DNA of 64,000 nucleotides from Phycisphaeraceae bacterium (GCA_021297895.1 JAJTHN010000056.1:1-64000), one strand, 5' to 3'; numbered from the stretch's first letter, positions 1 to 8,859 are shown. Made by a program: numbers and translations. The notes: a model not told the origin generated them from the letters alone.

Positions 1-1
1 C

Positions 2-139
2 AAGCTGGAGCGAGCCGCACTGGACTACCTCGACGCCCGCAACGAAGACGCCAGGCCGTTCGTCTGGACCGCCGACGCCAACACCATCCTCGGTCGCGTT
101 GCCAAGAATCGTGCGGCTATCTCGCGGTCAGGACACTAG
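2..139 (+). CDS. IS630-family transposase, C-terminal end (partial at window edge)
   Basis: The first 45 codons read through from the window edge to a TAG and contain 'NEDARPFVWTADANTILGRV'. This matches the typical C-terminus of IS630-type DDE transposases (N-x-x-P-x-PFVWTK-x-A-x-x-IL). These enzymes cut and rejoin insertion-sequence ends at TA targets. Only the tail is visible, so I cannot say whether the element is intact or whether the DDE residues survive. No terminal inverted repeat is recognisable just downstream, where the next gene's stop overlaps this one by 4 nt. The family call is fairly firm because of the PFVWT motif; activity is unknown. Confidence 0.75.
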   Translation, partial: KLERAALDYLDARNEDARPFVWTADANTILGRVAKNRAAISRSGH

Positions 140-1047
140 CGCCCCTGCAGCAGCGAGCGGAACAACACGCTGACGCGGCCCACGCTGGAACGCGTGTTCA
201 GCAGCCGGAGCGATCGCACAGCCGTGGCCGCGTGCGCCGCCGTGCGGAAGCCGGGGGAACCGTGCAGGGCCAGGCCAGTCTCAAAGTAGTCGTCCCATGA
301 GCGATCCAGCCCGAGCACCACGTTGCTCGCCCGAATCACTGGATGCTCGACCGCCAATCCCGTCACGAGTTGGTAGCCGATGGCCGCGATCGCCCGCACT
401 TCTGTTCGCTGATCATCGCCAAAGCTCGGCCCCTGTCCGGCCGGCCGCGCGGCGAGCCCAAGCGATCGAGCGACGCCGTAGAGCTCCACGAACAGTGCCC
501 CCCGACGATCGACCTGGATCTCCGACATCGATAACTCGCCATGAACCTGCCCCTGGGCATGGGCGGCCTGCACGGCCCCGAGCAGCTGCTCGAGCGCGTG
601 CTTGGACTCCTCCACGCTCAGCGATCCGCCCTTGAGCCGGAGCAGGCGGTCCAGCGTCACGATGCCGTCCGCGTCGCCCGTAAACGGCGTGATGGCGTAG
701 GGCTCACCGTCGGCATCGTTTCCCCACGCCGTGACCGGCAGAATATGTGCATCCCGAAGCCGGGCGGCCGCGGTCATCGTCTGTGTCCACGCCCGCTCGA
801 ACTCGACGCGTAGCCCGGGCCGCTCCGCCACCGTATCGGGCAGTCGCACGCGGTAAAGAACGTGGTTCTCCCGGGTCCGCTCGTGCTGAACGAGCCATCG
901 CGAGCCGAGCACACCGGGTGCCAACTCACGCAGGAGCACGTACGGGCCGACCTGAGCAGATTGGGACACAGAGACTGTCACGGAGACATCATAGAGGCCT
1001 GGACCCGCCCCGATGCCCGCGGTCGGCCCATCCTCCGCCCCGCCCAC
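136..1047 (-). CDS. Serine/threonine protein kinase-like protein, probable pseudokinase
   Basis: A 303-residue protein laid out like a Pkn2-type bacterial protein kinase. The glycine-loop region 'VGPYVLLRELAPGVLGSRW' is at residues 33-51, a hinge follows, and the catalytic-loop region 'HGELSMSEIQVD' is at 169-180. The normal HRD(L)KPxN motif reads H-G-E here, the activation-loop DFG reads L-Y-G near 189-191, and the VAxK lysine position reads Arg. These losses make phosphotransfer unlikely, so a regulatory or scaffold role is my inference. There is no transmembrane segment. The first 20 residues are weakly supported, and a GTG start closer to residue 25 is possible. It is transcribed divergently from hppD. 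Confidence 0.7.
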   Translation of the reverse strand: MGGAEDGPTAGIGAGPGLYDVSVTVSVSQSAQVGPYVLLRELAPGVLGSRWLVQHERTRENHVLYRVRLPDTVAERPGLRVEFERAWTQTMTAAARLRDAHILPVTAWGNDADGEPYAITPFTGDADGIVTLDRLLRLKGGSLSVEESKHALEQLLGAVQAAHAQGQVHGELSMSEIQVDRRGALFVELYGVARSLGLAARPAGQGPSFGDDQRTEVRAIAAIGYQLVTGLAVEHPVIRASNVVLGLDRSWDDYFETGLALHGSPGFRTAAHAATAVRSLRLLNTRSSVGRVSVLFRSLLQGR

Positions 1048-1198
1048 TCACGCGGCCAGCCCGGCCCCCACTGCCCCACAGGGCGTCCCGAGTGAGTTAT
1101 GCTTCTAGCGAAGTTCACTCGCGGCCACGCTGACCGCCCACGGCGCAAGCGCGGTTGCAGCGACCCGTACACACGCGTCTTGAGCAAAGGAACCGAAC

Positions 1199-2401
1199 AT
1201 GAGCACGATGGCCCCCGCACCCGCCGCCCACATCAAGCCGTCGAACGACCCGTTGCAGCTCATCGATGTTGATCACGTTCAGTTCTACGTTGGTAACGCC
1301 AAGCAGGCGGCGTTCTTCTACGCCAACTGCTTCGGCTTCACGATCGATCAGGTCAGCGATCTCTCCACCGGCTCGCGAGACGCCGCCCACTATCTCCTCA
1401 CGCAGGGCAACATTCGCCTCGTGCTCTCGACGGGCCTCTCGGCCGAACACCCGGCCGCGATGGAGTGCGCGTTGTACGGCGACGGAGTCAAGGACGTCGC
1501 GTTCACCGTGTTCGACGCGGAGAAGGCCTACGACCGCGCGATCAAGAACGGCGCGATGTCCGCATACGAGCCGCGCACGTACAAGGACGAGCACGGCACC
1601 GTCACCATGGCAGGCATCCGCACCTATGGGCGCGCATGCCACTCATTCGTCTCCCGGACCGGCGCGTACGACCTGACCAACATCAAGCAGGGCGGCATCT
1701 TCAAGCCCCGCTTCAAGAAGGTCACCGGGCTCAGCGTCAATGACTTCAACGCGAAGCACCCCTGCGGTCTGAAGTACGTTGACCACCTCGTCGGCAACGT
1801 CGAACTCGGCAAGATGAACTACTGGGTCAAGTGGTACGAAGATGTTCTTGAGTTCAAGCTCTTCAAGCACTTTGACGACAAGGACATCAGCACCGAATAC
1901 TCGGCCCTGATGAGCAAGGTCATGGCCAGCGGCAATCATCTCATCAAGATGCCGATCAACGAGCCCGCCGAGGGCAAGAAGAAGAGCCAGATCGAGGAGT
2001 ATCTCGACTGGCACCATCACACGCCGGGCGTGCAGCACCTGGCGCTGCGTACGGACGATGAACTGCACTCCATCGCCGCACTGCGTGCCCGCGGCGTGGA
2101 CTTCCTCACGCTCCCCGATGCCTATTACGACCTGGTCTGGGGCCGCGTGAACAAGATGCTCAAGGAACACGGCCACGAGGCCGTTCGTGAAGACCACGAC
2201 GCGGTCAAGAAGCTCGGCATCCTCGTCGATGCGGACGAAGACGGGTACCTGCTGCAGCTGTTCACCAAGCCGCTTCAGGACCGCCCGACGCTCTTCTTCG
2301 AGATCATCTGCCGCCGCGGCAGCCAGTCCTTCGGCAAGGGCAACTTCAAGGCTCTCTTCGAAGCCCTGGAGCTCGAGCAGGAACGTCGCGGCAACCTCTA
2401 A
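1199..2401 (+). CDS. hppD: 4-hydroxyphenylpyruvate dioxygenase
   Basis: A 400-residue Fe(II)-dependent dioxygenase that converts 4-hydroxyphenylpyruvate to homogentisate in tyrosine degradation. It has two vicinal-oxygen-chelate modules (about 20-160 and 190-375). The C-terminal module keeps the metal triad: His196 in 'YVDHLVGNV', His280 in 'GVQHLALRT' and Glu368 in 'LFFEIICRRG'. The closing helix 'GNFKALFEALELEQ' that caps the active site is intact. Length is normal or slightly long because of an N-terminal extension of about 20 residues. An AAAGGA sequence lies 7 nt before the ATG. No homogentisate dioxygenase or other pathway gene is in the window. Confidence 0.96.
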   Translation: MSTMAPAPAAHIKPSNDPLQLIDVDHVQFYVGNAKQAAFFYANCFGFTIDQVSDLSTGSRDAAHYLLTQGNIRLVLSTGLSAEHPAAMECALYGDGVKDVAFTVFDAEKAYDRAIKNGAMSAYEPRTYKDEHGTVTMAGIRTYGRACHSFVSRTGAYDLTNIKQGGIFKPRFKKVTGLSVNDFNAKHPCGLKYVDHLVGNVELGKMNYWVKWYEDVLEFKLFKHFDDKDISTEYSALMSKVMASGNHLIKMPINEPAEGKKKSQIEEYLDWHHHTPGVQHLALRTDDELHSIAALRARGVDFLTLPDAYYDLVWGRVNKMLKEHGHEAVREDHDAVKKLGILVDADEDGYLLQLFTKPLQDRPTLFFEIICRRGSQSFGKGNFKALFEALELEQERRGNL

Positions 2402-2428
2402 GCCGACCGGCGGGCGACACGCAGAGTC

Positions 2429-2806
2429 TCAGTCGCCCGAGCGGACGACCGCGTGGGCCCGAAGGGCATCGAGATCCACAAACTCCAGCGCCGCCATGTG
2501 CGTGCTCTCGAGCACAACGGGCGGAGCCTTACCCGCCTCGAATGCCTCCTGCCATCGCCTGGCGCACAGGCACCAGCGATCCCCCGCGCGCAGCCCCGGG
2601 AATCGGTACTCCGGCCGCGGCGTGACCAGGTCGTTGCCCACCGCCACCGTGAAGGCGAGGAACTCCTCCGTCATCACCGCGCAAACGACGTGAACCCCGA
2701 CATCCCCCGGGCCGGTATCGCAGCATCCGGTGCGGAAGTACCCGGTCATGGGGGCGGTTGAGCAGGGTTGCAGCGGCGTGCCGAGCACGTTCTTCGCGGA
2801 AGTCAT
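2429..2806 (-). CDS. DUF2237 family protein
   Basis: A 125-residue protein of the conserved DUF2237 family, whose biochemical role is not established. Family hallmarks are clear: 'NVLGTPLQPCS' near the start, 'GYFRTGCCDTGPGDVG' at about 22-37, 'VCAVMTEEFLAF' at 41-52, 'GNDL..PRPEYRFPGL' and 'GDRWCLCARRWQEA' at about 75-88. The many conserved Cys residues could bind metal or form disulphides, but this is not known. The frame stays open far upstream, but that part is antisense to yebC. The ATG at 2806 has an AGGA 6 nt before it and matches the family N-terminus. It converges on hppD and diverges from yebC across a 42-nt gap. Confidence 0.88.
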   Translation of the reverse strand: MTSAKNVLGTPLQPCSTAPMTGYFRTGCCDTGPGDVGVHVVCAVMTEEFLAFTVAVGNDLVTPRPEYRFPGLRAGDRWCLCARRWQEAFEAGKAPPVVLESTHMAALEFVDLDALRAHAVVRSGD

Positions 2807-2848
2807 GGGGAATCCTACCCTCTGGGCCCATCCGGGAAAGGAGCACGA

Positions 2849-3616
2849 TTGGCCGGCCATAACAAGTGGAGCAAAGTCAAGCACCGCAAAGCCGTCGTCG
2901 ACAAGCGACGCGCCAAGGCCTGGAGCATGTGCTCGCGTGCCATCATCTCCGTCGCCCGCCAGGGCGGTCCGGACCCGGAGTTCAACTTCGCGCTGCGAGC
3001 CGCGATCGATGAGGCCCGCTACTACAACGTGCCGCAGGAGAACATCGAACGCGCGATCAAGAAGGGTGCTGGCGGCGGAACGGGCGACAACTTCGAGCCT
3101 GTCCGCTACGAGGGATACGGCCCCGGCGGCGTGGCCATCGTCGTCGATGCCCTGACCGACAACCGCACGCGAACCGCCGCGGACGTGCGCAACATCTTCG
3201 CCGAGAACGCCGGCAAGTTCGGTGCTTCGGGCTCGGTCGCTCACCTGTTCAAGGCCGTCGCCCGGATCACGATCGTGTCAAAGTCCGTCCAGCCGCTCAG
3301 CAGCGACGCGGCCCTCGAAGCGGCGCTCAACGCCGGAGCGGACGACTGCGTCGAGTCCGCCGGCGAGGACGATCACTCCGTCCAGCCCGGCACCTGGGAC
3401 GTGCTCTGCCCGCCGACCGAACTCGCCGCGGTCAAGGCATCACTCGCGGCCGTCGGCACGATCAAGGTCGAGCGCTCGGGCTTCGACATGCTGGCGATCA
3501 CGACCACCCAAGTATCTCCGGCCGACGCGGAGCCTCTCGCGGAGCTCATCGACGCGCTCGAAGACAACGACGACGTCAAGCACGTCTACTCCAACGCCGT
3601 GTTTCCCGAGGCGTGA
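2849..3616 (+). CDS. yebC: YebC/PmpR-family protein
   Basis: A 255-residue YebC/PmpR-type protein. Members are widely annotated as transcriptional regulators, and some have been linked to relief of ribosome stalling at proline runs. The start is a TTG preceded by AAAGGAG at 5 nt, giving the family's invariant N-terminus '(M)AGHNKWSKVKHRKA'. 'YNVPQENIERAIKKG' lies at about 60-74 and 'YEGYGPGGVAIVVDALTDN' at about 90-108. 'ASGSVAHLF' lies near 130, followed by the two C-terminal alpha/beta domains. It is full length. In many genomes yebC sits beside ruvC; no ruv gene is visible here. Confidence 0.94.
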   Translation: MAGHNKWSKVKHRKAVVDKRRAKAWSMCSRAIISVARQGGPDPEFNFALRAAIDEARYYNVPQENIERAIKKGAGGGTGDNFEPVRYEGYGPGGVAIVVDALTDNRTRTAADVRNIFAENAGKFGASGSVAHLFKAVARITIVSKSVQPLSSDAALEAALNAGADDCVESAGEDDHSVQPGTWDVLCPPTELAAVKASLAAVGTIKVERSGFDMLAITTTQVSPADAEPLAELIDALEDNDDVKHVYSNAVFPEA

Positions 3617-3910
3617 ACGCCCGCCGATGCGAAGCCCGAGCTTCGCCCACAATCGCGCACAAGGGCAAAGGAGCGGGGCCGCCGAGCGCACCAACGCTCC
3701 TGTACCACGACGATGATCGATCGGAGTTGCGCCCGTGCGCGTTGCGCGACACTCCGCCGGGCCCAAAGACCGCCGCGTGAACTGAACACAACAAGTCCGC
3801 TCACGACAATCCGACAATTCCCGGACTCTCTGTGATTCACAGCCCCCATTCGCCCGGCACGAGATACTCGCCCGCGGCAACCGGCGCGGCGCCCAGCCAT
3901 ACCATCGAAC
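3617..3910. other. Intergenic region, no gene seen
   Basis: 294 bases between yebC and the trypsin-like protease gene. The only structure seen is a short hairpin right after the yebC stop (listed separately). Open frames here on either strand are extensions of antisense shadows and lack credible starts or family motifs. Confidence 0.6.
3629..3646 (+). terminator. Weak hairpin after yebC
   Basis: GCGAAGC and GCTTCGC form a perfect 7-bp stem with a CCGA loop, 12 nt after the yebC stop. There is no T-run behind it, so it may be only a 3'-end stabiliser or a weak terminator. Confidence 0.35.
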
Positions 3911-4660
3911 ATGCCCCTCCGCCTTGCAGCACTTCTGGCATGCCCGATCGTCGCCCTCGCCAACCCCGTGGCGACCACAGCCACCACGCCGCCCGCCGCC
4001 ACCGAAGTCTCGGCACCATTCGACCTGCGCACTGTCGACACCTCCATCGTCCAGGTCATCGTTCGAGTGAACAATGACGACGGCAGCGTCACCGTCAAGC
4101 AAGGCACAGGCGTCGTCCTCCCAAACGGCTACGTCTTCAGCGCCGGGCACATGTTCGGCACGTACAGCAGCGTCGAGGTGGTCTTCGGCGGCCGCAACCT
4201 CAGAGGCTTGGGAGGCCCGGGTAGCGGCGGCGTCCGCCTTCAGCATTCCTCCCACTGGAACCCGGACAAGCAGAAGATCTGGTTTTTCTCCGGCACCGAT
4301 GTGGTGCTGCTCGGCGGTGTCGACACGCCCTCCTGGGTCACACCCGCACGGCTGTCCCGCAGCAAGGCCAAGGAAAACGACCTCATGACCGCCGTGGGTC
4401 TGAAGGATCCGCAAACGCCGCGAGTTCGCGCCGGCAACGTGACGATCGAAACGGGCAAGGCGAGTCTTCCAGCGACTTTTGAGGTTGACTTCCCCAGCAC
4501 CCACGGCGACAGCGGCGGTCCCGTCTTTCATCGCGACGGTTCACTGGCCGGTATCCACGTTGCCACCATCACTCGCACCATCACGTACACCGATGGCCGC
4601 CAGGAGCAGCGCGTCTCGTCTCTGGCCTATGACCTGAGCGAACTCCAACTGCCGCGATAA
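3911..4660 (+). CDS. Secreted trypsin-like serine protease
   Basis: A 249-residue protein with a short Sec-type signal (residues 1-18, hydrophobic core 'LAALLACPIVALA') followed by an Ala/Thr-rich linker. The chymotrypsin-fold catalytic triad can be read as His80 in 'VFSAGHMF', Asp130 in 'FSGTDVVLLG' and Ser201 in 'THGDSGGPVF'. The His motif is SAGH rather than the usual TAAH. No PDZ domain follows, so this is not an HtrA/DegP protein but a small stand-alone S1-type peptidase for the periplasm or outside. The ATG lacks a strong Shine-Dalgarno sequence. The protease call is good; substrate unknown. Confidence 0.82.
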   Translation: MPLRLAALLACPIVALANPVATTATTPPAATEVSAPFDLRTVDTSIVQVIVRVNNDDGSVTVKQGTGVVLPNGYVFSAGHMFGTYSSVEVVFGGRNLRGLGGPGSGGVRLQHSSHWNPDKQKIWFFSGTDVVLLGGVDTPSWVTPARLSRSKAKENDLMTAVGLKDPQTPRVRAGNVTIETGKASLPATFEVDFPSTHGDSGGPVFHRDGSLAGIHVATITRTITYTDGRQEQRVSSLAYDLSELQLPR

Positions 4661-4762
4661 CGGCCTCCGGTCCCCTGTTTGCCCCTGCCGCCAACTCAGG
4701 TCTTGCCATCACCCCGGATCACCCCGCTGGAGTTTGGGACTTCACGTCTCTATGCTCCGCCC

Positions 4763-5662
4763 ATGAATTCTCGACTCACTTCAAGCGGTTTGCACTCGCT
4801 CGCATTTTCGGCGGCCATCGTCTCGTCGCTCCTGACGTCGCACGCAGCCGCGCAGGTCGTGTATGCACTCGATGACGGGACCGGCTCGGTCAACATCGGC
4901 CCGACATTTCCCGCCGAGTTCATGTGGGGGAACGTCTTCGACGCCTCCCCGGCCGGTCGACTGATCAACACCATCTCCGTCGCGTATGGCTCACTGCCAA
5001 CATCTCCGGCCACGCCGGTCCGCCTGTATCTGTTCGAAGACCCCACTGACGATCTCGACCCGCGCGACGCCGTGCTCGTCGCAACGACCACCGGGCTGAG
5101 CGATCAGCCGCGGACCAACGTTTTCATCAACTATCCCATCACCCCAACGATCGTCCGCGGCACCTTCTTCGTCGCCGCGAGCTGCCAGGTCGACGGCGTC
5201 TCACTCCGCCCTGGCCGACTGGATCCGCAAACGAACTCCCAAGCAGCTCGAGCGTGGGTCTTTGGCGCGAACACCTTCACATTCCCCGCGCCAACCTTGC
5301 CCGACCTCGCCGCGTCGCCCTACATCCTGAACATGTCGCAGAACATCGTCCGGGGCACCTTCCTCGTTCGCGCGACCGGCTCGTTCATCGCTGACTGTTC
5401 ACCAGCGGACATCGCCAACACCGACGGTGACCCCAACAGCGGCCCGGACAACCAGTTGGACAATGGCGACTTCACGGTCTTCTTCACGGCGTTTTTCGCC
5501 GAGCAAGGGGACCCGGCACGATTGGCCGCGGATATCGCCAACACCGATGGGGTCGTAGCATCGATGTGGCCGGGCGGATCGTCAACCGGCGGCCCCGATG
5601 GGCAAGTCGACAACGGCGACTTTCAGGCGTTCTTTGGCGCCTTCTTCACGGGCTGCCGCTGA
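4763..5662 (+). CDS. Secreted protein with C-terminal GC-type dockerin
   Basis: A 299-residue protein. The signal peptide (about 1-31, ending 'TSHAAAQ') is followed by a beta-rich region of about 190 residues that I do not recognise. The frame is open further upstream, but the ATG at 4763 gives the signal peptide. The last ~90 residues are a dockerin-like module starting 'CSPADIANTDGDP' and holding two repeats with 'DNQLDNGDFTVFFTAFF' and 'DGQVDNGDFQAFFGAFF', ending 'GCR'. Each repeat has an Asp/Asn-rich loop likely to bind calcium. The terminal Cys pair could close the domain by a disulphide. In Phycisphaerales such modules are thought to anchor secreted proteins at the surface. Binding partner unknown. 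Confidence 0.85.
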   Translation: MNSRLTSSGLHSLAFSAAIVSSLLTSHAAAQVVYALDDGTGSVNIGPTFPAEFMWGNVFDASPAGRLINTISVAYGSLPTSPATPVRLYLFEDPTDDLDPRDAVLVATTTGLSDQPRTNVFINYPITPTIVRGTFFVAASCQVDGVSLRPGRLDPQTNSQAARAWVFGANTFTFPAPTLPDLAASPYILNMSQNIVRGTFLVRATGSFIADCSPADIANTDGDPNSGPDNQLDNGDFTVFFTAFFAEQGDPARLAADIANTDGVVASMWPGGSSTGGPDGQVDNGDFQAFFGAFFTGCR

Positions 5663-5913
5663 GATCCGTGACCGAGCCGATCGTGCACAATCAGCAGTGA
5701 GAGTTTGGGCAACTTGCTGCCCGATCTTCATTGACTCTTGACGTTGGCGTGCTCGCCTTCACAAGCCGTTCGTCTATTGTGACCTCTCGATCAGCACTTG
5801 CTGCGCACACCGCTGCGCACAAAGATCGGCGCGTTCGCGTCGACATGCTTTGGCTGCGCTTCGAGCTAAGGCGTCCACTGGTGAGTCCTCCCGCACTTGT
5901 TTCTGGAGTCCCC

Positions 5914-8712
5914 ATGATCAATGCCCATCCGCCCGTGTCCGTCGTCTTTGGCACCCGTCTCCGTGCGTCGGCCATTCTCGCGGCAGCGGTGCTCGGGACC
6001 GCGTCGCTCGCCTCGGCGCAGCAGGTGATCACGCAGTGGAACTTCAACGCCACGACCCAGAGCACCGCCAATCCGCCGCCCTCGGTCGGCGCCGGAACCG
6101 CCTCGCTCATCGGTGGCACGGTCGCCACATACGCCTCGGGATCCGCCACCGGCGGCTCCACCGACCCCGTCACCCCGACCTCCGCGAACTTCGGCTGGAA
6201 CACGACGCAGTACGCCCCGCAGGGCACCGACAACGGCGTTCGCGGCGTGCAGTTTGCAGTGCCCACCACCGGCTTCTCTGCGATTCAAGTCCGCTACGAC
6301 TGCCGTTTCTCGTCCAGCAGCAGCCGATGGACCAGGTTCTTCTACACCACCGACGGCTCGACCTTCACGCCGCTCGCGCCCGTGGGCGGCACCGACCCGT
6401 TCGCCGCCGGCACGGGCGCGACGGGCGACGAGTGGATCCGCAATCGGTCGTTTGACCTGTCGGGCATCCCCGCGGCGAACAACAACCCGAACTTCGCGTT
6501 CCGAGTCGTCCAGGTCTTCGCGCCCGTCGCTTGGAGCCTGAACACCACCCCGCCCCAGCAGGCCCCGGCAAACTCCGCCTATCAGCCCAAGCAGAACACG
6601 TCGATCTACGGCACCGGCGCTGGTGGCGCCGGCGGTACCAACCGCTATGACATGGTCACCGTCTCGGGTACCCCCAGCGCTCTCTCGCCCATCGCGGCGA
6701 ACGGCACCGCGCTGCCCAACTTCGCCTGCTCCACCTCCGGCGGCTCCACCGCGCTCTCCGTCGCGGTTCGTCCCGGGTACAACCCCACCAGCACGGGCAT
6801 CACCGTCACCGCGGACCTCTCGGCCATCGGCGGCTCCGCGAGCGTGCCCATGCCCCTGACCGCGGGCGTCTACACGCTCAACGCCAGCATCGCCCCCGGA
6901 CTGACGGCGGGCATCAAGAACATCGCCGTCACGGTCAGCGACGCGGCCCAGCCTGCCAACGGCCAGCCCACGCCCCGCTCGACCGTCGCCAACATCCCGA
7001 TCACGATCGCCGACTGCGGCTTCGTCTCGACCGCTCCCGTTGTCATCAGTCAGGTCTACGCAAACGCGGGTCAGGGCGGCGCCTCGCTCAACGCCAACTA
7101 CATCGAGATCTTCAACCGTTCCGCGGCCCCCGTCAGCCTTGATGGCTGGTCGGTCCAGGTCACCGGCGCGGGCACGAGCGCCGGGTTCGAAGATCCCGCC
7201 AACGTCCTGCCCCTCTCTGGCACGATCAACCCCGGTCAGTACCGCCTCATCCGCTGGACCACGCCCGCCAGCCTCGGCGCCGCGATCCCGCCGGCGGACT
7301 TCATCCGTCCCGCCGGTGGCAGCCTCCTGAACAACCTCACCGCACGTGTCGCCCTCGCCACCACGACCTCGCCCCTGCTGACCGGCTGCGGCAGCGCCAG
7401 CGTCGTTGATCTCGTCGGGTACGGCTCCGCCGCGGTGTGCTTCGAAGGTGCCGGCGCTGCCCCGGGCCTTGGCGCTGTCGACGGCGCACTGCTCCGCAAG
7501 AGCTCGGGTGCACAGGACTCCAACCAGTCGTTCAATGACTTCGTCGTCGGCGCCGGCACGCCCCGCAACCGCGCCAGCGGTGGCTTCCTCGCGGGCTTCC
7601 CCACCGAAAGCGTCGTGACGGTCTGCCGCGGCGACACCGCGACCGTGAACGTCGCCGTCTCCGCCGCGACCGTCTCCCCCGGGCCGAGCACCGGCATCAC
7701 GGTGACCGCCGACCTCTCAAGCCTCGGCGGTCCGTCGAACTTCCCGCTGGTCAACCTCGGCAACTGGACGCTCAACTACGCGATCCCGTCCAACGCCGTG
7801 CAGGGCCGCTATCCCATCGCCATCACCACCGCCGATGCGCAGGGCCGCGTTGACGTTTCGACTATCACGCTGGCGGTCGCTCGCTGCGAAGCCACGACCT
7901 CGCCGCTGGTCATCTCCGAGATCTTCGGCGGCGGCGGCAACCTGCCCTTCACGCCGTCGGCGGACTATGTCGTGATCTTCAACCGCACGGCGAGCCCGAT
8001 CAACCTCGCCGGCAAGAGCCTCCAGTACGCCTCGAATGCCGCGACCCAGGGCTTCGGTGCGACCGGCGTCATCCCGCTGACGGGCACGATCGCCGCCAAC
8101 GGCTACTTCCTGATCCAGACCGGCGCCGACGGCACCGGCTTCCCGCTCAGTCTCGTCTCCCCGCCGGATCTTGTCGCCAACCCCTCTATCGGCCTGGACA
8201 ACTCCTCCGGCCGGATCGCTCTGGTCGACGGTCTCGACCCCATCGGCAACACGACCTGCGGCCTGAATGTGCTGGACTTCGTGGGCTACGGCACCGCGAT
8301 CACCTTCAACGGCGTCAGCCAGGCCCCGCGCCTGGACAATGCGATCAAGGGCATTCGCCTCAACAGCGGCTGCACCGATCGCGGCCAGAATTCCCTTGAT
8401 TGGACAACCGGCGACGCCTCGTTCTTCCCCAACTTCTCCGGCTCACCGACCTTCTCCTGCGGCCCGCTGGCCACGCGGCCGTGCTCGCCCGCGGACATCG
8501 CCAACACCGACGGTGATGCCGGTGCCGACGGCGTGATCGACAACGGCGACTTCACGCTCTTCTTCACCGCGTTCTTCCTCCCCGAGTCCGACCCCGCCCG
8601 CGTCGCGGCGGACATCGCCGACACCGACGGCAACCCCTGCCGCGACGACGTGGTCGACAACGGTGACTTCTCGTCCTTCTTCACCGCGTTCTTCATCGGC
8701 TGCGGGAACTGA
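5914..8712 (+). CDS. Large secreted protein with tandem lamin-tail domains and GC-type dockerin
   Basis: A 932-residue protein. A signal peptide (about 1-36, 'LGTASLASAQQ') and a beta-sandwich-like N-terminal region ('ITQWNFN...', 'GVRGVQFAV') come first. Then two copies follow of a unit made of an Ig-like stretch ('TGITVTADLS..GG') and a lamin-tail domain. The lamin-tail domains start near 'VVISQVYANAGQGG' (about residue 377) and 'LVISEIFGGGGN' (about 665) and contain 'YIEIFNRSAAPVSL' and 'YVVIFNRTASPINL'. The C-terminus is a dockerin module from 'CSPADIANTDG' to 'FIGCGN'. Start: ATG with GGAG 6 nt before it; the longer upstream frame has no signal peptide. No enzyme motif seen; a structural or adhesive surface role is inferred. 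Confidence 0.85.
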   Translation: MINAHPPVSVVFGTRLRASAILAAAVLGTASLASAQQVITQWNFNATTQSTANPPPSVGAGTASLIGGTVATYASGSATGGSTDPVTPTSANFGWNTTQYAPQGTDNGVRGVQFAVPTTGFSAIQVRYDCRFSSSSSRWTRFFYTTDGSTFTPLAPVGGTDPFAAGTGATGDEWIRNRSFDLSGIPAANNNPNFAFRVVQVFAPVAWSLNTTPPQQAPANSAYQPKQNTSIYGTGAGGAGGTNRYDMVTVSGTPSALSPIAANGTALPNFACSTSGGSTALSVAVRPGYNPTSTGITVTADLSAIGGSASVPMPLTAGVYTLNASIAPGLTAGIKNIAVTVSDAAQPANGQPTPRSTVANIPITIADCGFVSTAPVVISQVYANAGQGGASLNANYIEIFNRSAAPVSLDGWSVQVTGAGTSAGFEDPANVLPLSGTINPGQYRLIRWTTPASLGAAIPPADFIRPAGGSLLNNLTARVALATTTSPLLTGCGSASVVDLVGYGSAAVCFEGAGAAPGLGAVDGALLRKSSGAQDSNQSFNDFVVGAGTPRNRASGGFLAGFPTESVVTVCRGDTATVNVAVSAATVSPGPSTGITVTADLSSLGGPSNFPLVNLGNWTLNYAIPSNAVQGRYPIAITTADAQGRVDVSTITLAVARCEATTSPLVISEIFGGGGNLPFTPSADYVVIFNRTASPINLAGKSLQYASNAATQGFGATGVIPLTGTIAANGYFLIQTGADGTGFPLSLVSPPDLVANPSIGLDNSSGRIALVDGLDPIGNTTCGLNVLDFVGYGTAITFNGVSQAPRLDNAIKGIRLNSGCTDRGQNSLDWTTGDASFFPNFSGSPTFSCGPLATRPCSPADIANTDGDAGADGVIDNGDFTLFFTAFFLPESDPARVAADIADTDGNPCRDDVVDNGDFSSFFTAFFIGCGN

Positions 8713-8773
8713 TCTCGCGCCGATGAGGTGCGAGCACCGTCGTAGTTCGTTTCACAACACGTGAACTCACCCC

Positions 8774-8804
8774 CACCGCCCCGCACAACTTGTGCGGGGC
8801 GGTG
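8774..8804 (+). terminator. Strong hairpin after the dockerin protein gene
   Basis: A perfect GC-rich inverted repeat, CACCGCCCCGCAC / GTGCGGGGCGGTG, 13 bp around an AACTT loop, lies 61 nt beyond the stop of the upstream gene. No T-run follows, so termination may be weak or rely on the stem alone. Confidence 0.6.
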
Positions 8805-8859
8805 TGCATTCGGCAGGGGCACTTCTCGCGCAATGCACATTCCGCTATCATGAACCTCC

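Noticed and set aside
2807-3244. Upstream extension of the DUF2237 gene to a 271-residue product
   Set aside because: The extra part is antisense to yebC and has no family match; a good ATG with Shine-Dalgarno sequence lies at 2806.
3911-4660. HtrA/DegP-type protease
   Set aside because: The protein ends right after the catalytic domain, with no PDZ domain, and its His motif is atypical.
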